From: Pseudomonadota bacterium
Lineage (GTDB): Bacteria; Bdellovibrionota_B; Oligoflexia; Oligoflexales; CAIYRB01
Length of the DNA stretch: 44,153 bases
Assembly (NCBI GenBank): GCA_026390445.1
Contig: JAPLFX010000109.1
Location: 1 to 44,153 of the forward strand
Direction: 5' to 3'
Numbering within the stretch: position 1 is the first letter of the stretch; every line of letters starts with the position of its first letter. Positions 37,811 to 44,153 of this stretch are shown piece after piece. The translations under genes and the position numbers were made by a program. A model generated the notes under the pieces. The model was not told the origin of the DNA, searched no databases, and saw only the letters and a program-made list of their open reading frames with translations.

Positions 37811-38929
37811 CTAAAGCGCACCGGACGGTCCCGAGACGTAGCTTCGCCCCTTCCAAATCAAGGCCCGTCCGAGTAAACGATCGCTCATCGCCAAGGCCGA
37901 AACCAAACAGAATAAAGCTAGGGATACGGGCCAAAACACGGCCCCCATCACGGCAAAGTTGCCCAGAGAACGCTGCCGCATGGCCATATATGCAGCCGTT
38001 GCAAGCATGACTAAGGCGCTGCCCAGGTTTAGGCGCAGTCCACCGGTGATCGCCATGACGATAAACACGGCATCGACGCCAGCCCAGGGCGTCGCATAGC
38101 TAAATCCGGCACGAAAGTTGCGCCTCCAGCCAGCGATAAACTCCGCCAAGCTCGCGTACATGCGCACCGCAAAGACGGCTTCACCTCGGTACACGCGGTA
38201 GCCAATGCCCTTGTCCAAACATAAATTGGCCAGAGGAAGGTCCTCGACCATGGCCCCAGCCACGGCCGCATGGCCACCTAACTGATCATAGGCCTCACGC
38301 TTAAACAGCAGGTACTGACCGATTGCGAAGACCCGCTTCGGCCGAGGTGCGCCGTAAGGCGCAGTCAGCGCCAGAAGCATGACTTGAAAAGGCCCCGTCA
38401 GCCGCTCCCAAAAGTGCGGATTCAAATGAAACGGCAGGGTTGAGAGCAGCCCAGCTCCGGAGCCGAGCAGTTCGTTGACGGTACGTTTTAAACCATCTGG
38501 AAAATGCTGCGTGTCGGCGTCGGTAAACAGCAGCAACTCGCCAGTCGCGACCCGGGCACCCTGCATGCAAGCACACTGCTTTCCGCCCCATCCTACTGGC
38601 CGCTCGCTCCCACTCACGAGCGTCACGCCCGCTGCTTTGGCCAGTGCCGAGGTGTGGTCGGTCGAGCGATCATCGACGACGATGACTTCGAGGTTTGGGT
38701 AATCTAGACGAGCCAACGAGGCAAGCAGCAGCGGCAAACTAGCCTCTTCGTTGCGCGCTGGTACGATCACCGAAACCTTTGGCAAGTGTTCGCCGAGAAT
38801 TTGCAGCAAAGGACGGCCGCGCGGCGTCATCCGCGAGATGAGGAGCAACAACCCAAACAGCGGCAACAAGGTTCCAAGGTCCATGCCAAAGTCCATACCA
38901 AACTCGCTCACAAGTCCATCCGCCAACAC
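37811..38929 (-). CDS. Membrane family-2 glycosyltransferase, probable carotenoid glycosyltransferase
   Basis: A 372-residue protein: N-terminal membrane segment (about 18-34), GT2 domain starting VSVIVPARNEEASL (about 52-65) with VIVVDDRSTD and FTDADTQ metal site, and two or three C-terminal membrane helices. Relatives resemble CrtQ-type enzymes that add a sugar to carotenoid. Start GTG at 38929, four bases after the preceding stop; ATG at 38896 is an alternative. It is the last gene of the crt operon, which supports a role in a glycosylated carotenoid; the acceptor is inferred. Confidence 0.75.
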   Translation of the reverse strand: MLADGLVSEFGMDFGMDLGTLLPLFGLLLLISRMTPRGRPLLQILGEHLPKVSVIVPARNEEASLPLLLASLARLDYPNLEVIVVDDRSTDHTSALAKAAGVTLVSGSERPVGWGGKQCACMQGARVATGELLLFTDADTQHFPDGLKRTVNELLGSGAGLLSTLPFHLNPHFWERLTGPFQVMLLALTAPYGAPRPKRVFAIGQYLLFKREAYDQLGGHAAVAGAMVEDLPLANLCLDKGIGYRVYRGEAVFAVRMYASLAEFIAGWRRNFRAGFSYATPWAGVDAVFIVMAITGGLRLNLGSALVMLATAAYMAMRQRSLGNFAVMGAVFWPVSLALFCLVSALAMSDRLLGRALIWKGRSYVSGPSGAL

Positions 38930-38933
38930 TTAA

Positions 38934-39548
38934 TCATTTAAAAGGCAAGAACGCCAAGGTCTCAGCCACCCCTTGGTAGCCTGCGGAGTACCATTGCCAC
39001 CAGCAGGAAATCATCAAAACATGACCGAAAATGGCGACAAAATGGCTCCACATCTCGACCCGATCGATGCCTTTGCTCATGTAGCGCACCCAATGCATCG
39101 CTTCATCTAGAGCACTGTAGAAGAACGAGAGAAAGATCAGCCCGATCGCCGGCATGCGAAAGGTGTCTGAATGCAGGTAGCACAGGCACAAGGCCATCAC
39201 ACTCGGCACCGCGGTCGCCACAATCATCTGATGGATATAGGCTTCGCCGCGCCGCAGTTCCTGTTTATACAAGGTGCGGTGGCCGATGTCGTCGATCGCT
39301 AGCGCGCTGCAAAACAAAAAGGTGCCAATCGGCACCAGCCAGACGTAACCGGGCCAGTTGACGCCGTGGCTGTAACCAAACAAGACAAAGCCAGCGGTGC
39401 CAAACAGCAGACTAAAAATCGTCGCCATCCAGGTCCCGTAGCGCAGCCAATCATTGGGCTGAAACGAGCGGATATTCCCCACATAGGCGGTGAACTCACG
39501 CCACGGCAGGAATTCGTGGCCTTGAGCCCGGGCATTTGCGTGTCTCAC
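38934..39548 (-). CDS. Unrecognised polytopic membrane protein in carotenoid operon
   Basis: A 204-residue protein with about five hydrophobic segments (near 42-59, 66-85, 107-125, 133-147, 170-186). Start is GTG at 39548, sharing GTGA with the crtB stop and having GGAG nine bases upstream; the upstream ATG inside crtB is rejected. Several acid/His pairs lie near membrane faces: D86-D87-H90, E102-H106, E149-H152, E165-H169, plus H176. This pattern would suit a di-metal site, as in membrane hydroxylases or desaturases, but it does not match the CrtZ, CrtW or fatty-acid hydroxylase histidine boxes. Position suggests a carotenoid-modifying enzyme. Function unproven. Confidence 0.7.
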   Translation of the reverse strand: MRHANARAQGHEFLPWREFTAYVGNIRSFQPNDWLRYGTWMATIFSLLFGTAGFVLFGYSHGVNWPGYVWLVPIGTFLFCSALAIDDIGHRTLYKQELRRGEAYIHQMIVATAVPSVMALCLCYLHSDTFRMPAIGLIFLSFFYSALDEAMHWVRYMSKGIDRVEMWSHFVAIFGHVLMISCWWQWYSAGYQGVAETLAFLPFK

Positions 39549-40516
39549 TGTTGAAATCTCCAAAGGGTTTGTATAGGAACTGAACGCCACGGGGTGCGCC
39601 AGCGCTCAGGCAACGTGCGCAAGACGGCCACGGTGCCTAGGCCGACCAACCACAGCTTGCGCCCAAGCGGGATCACGACCCGTTGGTCCCAGGCCTTGGG
39701 GCCGAGCGAACGCACCTTATGACCGATCTCAGCATAGATAAAGCGCGCCGATGCCGCAGCAAACGCGGCGCTTAAGGGCAGATAGAGAAGGCCTTGTTCG
39801 CCCGACCGGTAGTGCGCATCGGCTTCGGCCAGCAGTCGCGCCACCACGCGCGCCACGGCCTCGCGTGAAGCTGCAGCGGCGACCTCACCGAGTCCCGTCA
39901 CGCCCTCGGCCGCCAACCAGTCAGCCGGCAGATACACCCTGCCTAACGCCGCATCGGTCAGGACATCGCGCGCGATATTTGTAAGCTGCATCGCCGTACC
40001 AAGATCAGCGGCATGTTTAAGCGCCCGCGCATCGCTGATGCCAGCGAGGTGACTGAACATCAACCCGACCGTCGCGGCGACGCGGTAGCAGTAAAGCTTC
40101 AGATCCAGCACATCGCGGTAAACAAAGCCGACGATATCCATCTCCATACCGGCCAATAGTTCCTGCGGGTAGTAGTCCGGAATATGGTAGCGGCGGGTCA
40201 ATAGCGCAAAGGCGGCAAAGACCATCTGGCCTTCACCCTCGCCAGCCTCCGCAGCAGTCGTCTCACCCACCTGGCTCATCGCGCTCTGCGTGCGGCGACG
40301 CAGCTCGTCCAGCACGAGCAGACGCTGCGCCGTACCGAGACGAAGATCCTGCTCATCGACCGCATCATCGCAGTACCGGCACCAGGCATACAAAAGCAAA
40401 ATAGCATCGCGCAAGCGCTTACCGCTGAGGCGCGCGGCAAGAAAGAAACTGAGCGATCCCCGCCGCATCGCCTCGCGGCAATGGGCGATCACCACAGCGG
40501 TAGGATCCTCGGCCAT
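39545..40516 (-). CDS. crtB: Phytoene synthase
   Basis: A 323-residue squalene/phytoene synthase condensing two geranylgeranyl diphosphates to phytoene. The first aspartate motif is in CRYCDDAVDE (about 47-55) and the second in QLTNIARDVLTD (about 174-185), with the family's RVYLP following. It begins immediately after the crtI stop (TAAATG) and overlaps the next gene by GTGA. Peripheral membrane enzyme. Confidence 0.93.
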   Translation of the reverse strand: MAEDPTAVVIAHCREAMRRGSLSFFLAARLSGKRLRDAILLLYAWCRYCDDAVDEQDLRLGTAQRLLVLDELRRRTQSAMSQVGETTAAEAGEGEGQMVFAAFALLTRRYHIPDYYPQELLAGMEMDIVGFVYRDVLDLKLYCYRVAATVGLMFSHLAGISDARALKHAADLGTAMQLTNIARDVLTDAALGRVYLPADWLAAEGVTGLGEVAAAASREAVARVVARLLAEADAHYRSGEQGLLYLPLSAAFAAASARFIYAEIGHKVRSLGPKAWDQRVVIPLGRKLWLVGLGTVAVLRTLPERWRTPWRSVPIQTLWRFQQ

Positions 40517-42088
40517 TTAGTTGCTCCCAAGGATGAGTCGTCCAAGCGGTTCTGCCTCAGGCGCAGCTTGCTCGCCCAAAATCACCGCCGCAGTCGCCTT
40601 GGCTGAGCCAATCACGCCGGGGATGCCAGCGCCTGGATGCGTCCCTGCCCCGACAAAATACAGTCCACCGATTTGCATATCCCGGTTGTGCACACGAAAG
40701 TACGCACTCTGAGTCAGGGTTGGCTCCAAGGAAAACGCCGAACCTTGATAAGCGTGGTAGCGACTTTCAAAGTCGAGCGGCGTAAACGTCCGCCGCACGG
40801 TGATGTCGCCCCGGAGTCCCGGCATATAGCGCTCATCCAAGTAGTCGATGACCCGATCGGCATAAGCCTCAGCCTTGCGCTCCCAATCATAACGACCGTG
40901 GCCAAGATGCGGCACCGGTGACAACACATAAAACGAATGGCAACCGCTTGGCGCCAGCGACGGATCGGTCAGGGTCGGAGCATGCAGGTAAAGAGAAAAG
41001 TCGTCGGAGACCACACCCTTGTCAAAGATATCCCGGAGCAGCTCACGGTAGCGTGCGCCAAACAGCACATTGTGATGCAGCAGTCCCGGATACGCCTTGC
41101 GCGTGCCAAAATACAGCAAAAAGAGCGACATGCTGTGACGCTTGCCGCGCAGGCTCTTGGCTTTCGACTTGGCGGCCGGCTCGCCTCGCAGCAGCTCATT
41201 GTAGGTGTAGGTGACATCGGCATTGCTGACGACTAGGTCAAAGCGGTCGACCGCACCCTTTTGGTCCTGAACCCCGGTGACCCGTCCGTTGCTGGTTTTA
41301 ATCGCCGCCACCGGCGTGCCCAACCGAATCTCACCGCCGATGTCGGTAAACAGCTTGGCTAAAGCGCGCACCAAGGCATGCGTACCGCCTTTGGGGAAGG
41401 TCACACCCCACTGACGCTCAAGCGGATGGATCAAGGTGTAGATCGATGAGGCGGTAAACGGATTGCCACCGATCAGCAAGCTGCTAAAGCTAAACACCTG
41501 ACGCAGATAGTCGCTGGCAAAATAACGACTCACCGTCTTGTAGACGGGGACGTGGGCCTTTAGCTTAAGTAGCTGTGGCGCGACCTTAACCATGTCCCAA
41601 AAATGCAGAAAGGGGACATGGCAAAGCTCGGTGTAACCGGCGTCGTAAACCTTCTTGGCGTAGGCATAGAACTCATGATAGCCGGCCTCGTCACCCGGCG
41701 CGACGCGGCGGATTTCGGCGGTGAGGGCGTCTAAGTCAGCGCTATAATCAAAGCGGGTCCCGTCTTCCCAGAGCAGCCGGTACATCGGTTCGACTGGCAG
41801 CAGCTCAACGTAGTCGCTCATCTTTTTGCCGGCGAGCAGAAATAATTCCTCAACCGCCTCTGGCGCCGTAATCACGGTCGGACCGCGATCAAACACGTAG
41901 CCGTCTTCGGTAAACACGCCGGCACGGCCACCAAGTTCATCCAGTCCTTCATAGAGAACGGTTTTGATGCCGCCTGCAGCCAGGCGAATGGCCGCGGCCA
42001 GACCGCCCAAGCCGCTACCGATCACTGCAGCGCGCCGCTTTTGCTGACTATAACTAGACTTATACGTAGACTCAGACTTAGTAGGCAT
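40517..42088 (-). CDS. crtI: Phytoene desaturase
   Basis: A 523-residue FAD-dependent CrtI-type desaturase/isomerase. The dinucleotide-binding motif VIGSGLGGLAAAIRLA is near 22-37, followed by ELGGRAGVF and FDRGPTVIT. The C-terminal FVGAGTHPGAGIPGVIGSAK is the family signature. It would convert phytoene to lycopene or a shorter desaturation product. Start overlaps the crtE end by 11 bases, stop abuts crtB. Confidence 0.93.
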   Translation of the reverse strand: MPTKSESTYKSSYSQQKRRAAVIGSGLGGLAAAIRLAAGGIKTVLYEGLDELGGRAGVFTEDGYVFDRGPTVITAPEAVEELFLLAGKKMSDYVELLPVEPMYRLLWEDGTRFDYSADLDALTAEIRRVAPGDEAGYHEFYAYAKKVYDAGYTELCHVPFLHFWDMVKVAPQLLKLKAHVPVYKTVSRYFASDYLRQVFSFSSLLIGGNPFTASSIYTLIHPLERQWGVTFPKGGTHALVRALAKLFTDIGGEIRLGTPVAAIKTSNGRVTGVQDQKGAVDRFDLVVSNADVTYTYNELLRGEPAAKSKAKSLRGKRHSMSLFLLYFGTRKAYPGLLHHNVLFGARYRELLRDIFDKGVVSDDFSLYLHAPTLTDPSLAPSGCHSFYVLSPVPHLGHGRYDWERKAEAYADRVIDYLDERYMPGLRGDITVRRTFTPLDFESRYHAYQGSAFSLEPTLTQSAYFRVHNRDMQIGGLYFVGAGTHPGAGIPGVIGSAKATAAVILGEQAAPEAEPLGRLILGSN

Positions 42089-43082
42089 CGATCAATGACT
42101 CCGCGAGTTGGCGCAACATGCGCAGGGGTTGATGGTCAGCGGACACACCTAGAGCGTTCTGCAGCGAAAGGAGTGCCTCGGTCATATCCCGGTCGATCTG
42201 CTGGCGGGCGTGCGCTGTGATTTCATGCGCCTCCAGCCAGGCAGCCAACAGCTGTGGCTCGCTGTCGACTTGCGCCACGGCGCGGCGAAATGCAGCGAAT
42301 TGTTGGTCATCGCTCAACTCGGCCGCCAAAGCCCAAACGGCATTTGGTTTGCGTTGACGCAGATCTTCATAGCGCTTACTCGGTTCGATCCGGCCGAGCA
42401 AATCACCGAGATCATCGAACATCTGCAGCGCCATGCCAAAGCGCTCACCGAAAGACCGAAGAGCCGCCTCCTCAGCCGCATCGGCACCGCCGACGATCGC
42501 CCCAAGCGACATCGCTAAGCCGGTGATCGTGCCGGTCTTCCACGCGATCACGGCCTTGCAGTAAGCACTCACCTCACTGCGCTCAAGGGCATCGACCTTG
42601 ACGCTTAGGTCGAGGGCTTGCCCATAGTGGGCTTTCTCTAGCGCGTTATTGTAGCATTTGAGCACACGCAGTTCGTCCAGGGCGTCCAGACCCAGATCGG
42701 CCAGTAGGCGCATGGGCCAAAAGTATAGCCAGTTGCCGGTACACAGGGCGCTGGGGACGCCATAAACAAGATGGAGACTAGGTCCACCCCGACGCTGCGG
42801 GCTGCCATCTTGAATATCGTCGATGATCAACGAACCAGCATGCAGGAGCTCCATGGCAGCCGCTGCTTTTTCGACGGCAGCCAGGCGCGACGGCGTTGAC
42901 TCCTCACCGATCAAATCGCACGCAACCGCCACCAGACGACCGCGCAGACTCTTGCTACGTCGTCCGAGGAGCTCGCGAGCAGGCGCCACCAAGCGGGCTT
43001 CGACCTGCGCTGCTATACCCGGCTCAGTCCCCCGGCCAAGCAGTCCAGCCAAGTCCACCGCATTTGGCAAACTTTGGTCCAT
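42078..43082 (-). CDS. crtE: Geranylgeranyl diphosphate synthase (polyprenyl synthetase)
   Basis: A 334-residue trans-isoprenyl diphosphate synthase. First aspartate-rich motif DDIQD (88-92) in LIIDDIQDGSPQRRGGPS; second MFDDLGD near 217-223. Context makes GGPP synthesis for carotenoids the likely role. GAGGAG lies six bases before the ATG; the gene starts 12 bases after crtY and its end overlaps crtI by 11 bases. Confidence 0.9.
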   Translation of the reverse strand: MDQSLPNAVDLAGLLGRGTEPGIAAQVEARLVAPARELLGRRSKSLRGRLVAVACDLIGEESTPSRLAAVEKAAAAMELLHAGSLIIDDIQDGSPQRRGGPSLHLVYGVPSALCTGNWLYFWPMRLLADLGLDALDELRVLKCYNNALEKAHYGQALDLSVKVDALERSEVSAYCKAVIAWKTGTITGLAMSLGAIVGGADAAEEAALRSFGERFGMALQMFDDLGDLLGRIEPSKRYEDLRQRKPNAVWALAAELSDDQQFAAFRRAVAQVDSEPQLLAAWLEAHEITAHARQQIDRDMTEALLSLQNALGVSADHQPLRMLRQLAESLIDAY

Positions 43083-43094
43083 GTATCACTCCTC

Positions 43095-44153
43095 TCAGCC
43101 CGAGGCTGCCTTTGCAAAAAATGCTCTCAAACCAGCACCAACGGCCACGGGGGGGCGTCCACTCAACAGGCGCAGCCAATCTAGCTGCGTCAGCGAACTG
43201 GCATAGAATCTCTCAATCAAACCACGATCCCGACGGTAGAACTGCGCCATGATGCGCCGCCTAGCCTCAGGGACCGCCGCCATAAACATCATATTATTTA
43301 AGCGCCGACAAAAGGTGCCGCGCGCCCAGTGGGCCGATGCGCGGTCCGCCGCCGCGACACTAAGCGCGTCGCCATCAAAATCGGCGGCTTCGGCCAACCA
43401 GTTGGCAAAGCGCACCGCGTCGGGCAGTGAGTAACCCGTCGTTGGATGAAATAGTCCAGCACGCACCCCCGCCGTCACCACACCTGGCGTCGTCGCAGGT
43501 TTTAGCGCACCGTGCAGCGGGATCGGCAGCACACCGGATTCCTCCCCGGTTACGGCGAAGACGGAGGCGATATGTTCCTTAATATAATCAACTATCGCAC
43601 CTCGCATTGCCGCCTTGTCCAAACTCGGACCATCGCTATACCGGGTGTCTTCCACGAGCAGCTGCGTGCGACTCCAAGGCAACACATAAATAAATCGGTA
43701 GCCATCGATCTGGTGCACCGCGGCATCCATCAGCACCGGTTCGGTCAGTCCATGCGGCATAGCCGTCGTCACAAACAGACCATGAAACTTCTGATAAGCG
43801 CACGCAGACGCCTCGCCACGAGGAAACCCGCGCGCGTCGATGACACAATCAGCGGCAAATGTTCGTCCATCAGCCAGTGTCACCAGGTGCGGCTCAAGGC
43901 TTAAAACGGCCGCATTGGTCTGCGCCCTCGCACCTAGCCTTTGCTCGATATGCTGGTGAAGGTCGGCGGATCTCAGCGCATGATAGGCGCCGCCAAAACG
44001 CCGTTTATAGTCGGGAAAGCGCACTTCGTAGCCCGGCCAGCTGCAGCTTTTAAACGGCAATATCCATTCACCACCAGAGGCGATATCGGCGTCGTGAAAG
44101 CACCAGGTGTGCTCACCGCCAAAGCCTTCCCCTTGCTCCAAAAGCAGTAGGTC
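43095..44153 (-). CDS. crtY: Lycopene beta-cyclase, 5' end beyond the window
   Basis: The frame runs off the right edge, so the N-terminal FAD-binding part and start codon are missing; the visible piece is 352 residues. CrtY features are GGEHTWCFHDAD near the cut end, CVIDARGF and FHPTTGYSLPDAVRFA. It would cyclise lycopene ends to beta-rings at the membrane. First visible gene of the operon in the direction of transcription. Confidence 0.9.
   Translation of the reverse strand, partial: DLLLLEQGEGFGGEHTWCFHDADIASGGEWILPFKSCSWPGYEVRFPDYKRRFGGAYHALRSADLHQHIEQRLGARAQTNAAVLSLEPHLVTLADGRTFAADCVIDARGFPRGEASACAYQKFHGLFVTTAMPHGLTEPVLMDAAVHQIDGYRFIYVLPWSRTQLLVEDTRYSDGPSLDKAAMRGAIVDYIKEHIASVFAVTGEESGVLPIPLHGALKPATTPGVVTAGVRAGLFHPTTGYSLPDAVRFANWLAEAADFDGDALSVAAADRASAHWARGTFCRRLNNMMFMAAVPEARRRIMAQFYRRDRGLIERFYASSLTQLDWLRLLSGRPPVAVGAGLRAFFAKAASG

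Overview
The window looks like the chromosome of a free-living Gram-negative bacterium of moderately high G+C. It is dense in signal-peptide and lipobox proteins, two-component sensors with TPR or double receiver domains, and carotenoid genes. The mix (FadN-like crotonase, SNF2/SWIM proteins, REC-TPR regulator, many orphan lipoproteins, crt operon) would suit Bdellovibrionota/Oligoflexia or another former deltaproteobacterial lineage, but this assignment is inference from gene content only. No rRNA, tRNA, CRISPR array, transposase or phage module was found.

Layout. 1-6.3 kb: a SAM methyltransferase, a small conserved protein, then lipid-related genes (crotonase and M24 peptidase-like protein on minus, divergent from an acyl-CoA ligase) and a secreted pectinacetylesterase/Notum-like hydrolase. 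6.3-14.3 kb: a SNF2 helicase and, 2.6 kb further on, the SWIM zinc-finger protein that normally partners it. Between them lie a lower-G+C DUF4143 ATPase with a tandem palindromic operator and a lipoprotein built of ShK-toxin-like cysteine repeats. The SWIM gene is coupled to an OPT-family transporter. 14.4-19.2 kb: an exported GH2 glycosidase with an F5/8-type sugar-binding domain, and a di-haem c-type cytochrome lipoprotein. 19.2-19.9 kb: a gene-poor stretch with two opposed intrinsic terminators and nested hairpins, a candidate non-coding RNA locus. 20.7-23.5 kb: a four-gene plus-strand cassette of secreted proteins: two Gly-rich paralogues with matching cysteines, a helical protein and a trypsin-like lipoprotein. 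24.4-33.5 kb: a large membrane hybrid histidine kinase with two receivers, a secreted metzincin-type protease, a GH5-like lipoprotein glycosidase, an alpha/beta hydrolase and a REC-TPR protein with a probable degenerate second receiver. 33.7-37.8 kb: a bacterial SUI1/eIF1 homologue, two envelope proteins (one VWA lipoprotein), ribosomal protein S21 and an exported S15-like hydrolase with a clear terminator.

37.8-44.15 kb: a tightly coupled minus-strand carotenoid operon, in transcription order crtY (cut by the window edge), crtE, crtI, crtB, an unrecognised polytopic membrane protein rich in Glu/His pairs, and a membrane family-2 glycosyltransferase. The set predicts GGPP to phytoene to lycopene to a cyclised carotene, probably modified and glycosylated by the last two genes. 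The most promising undescribed items are that unknown carotenoid-operon membrane protein, the secreted Gly-rich cassette, the ShK-like lipoprotein and the candidate ncRNA locus.
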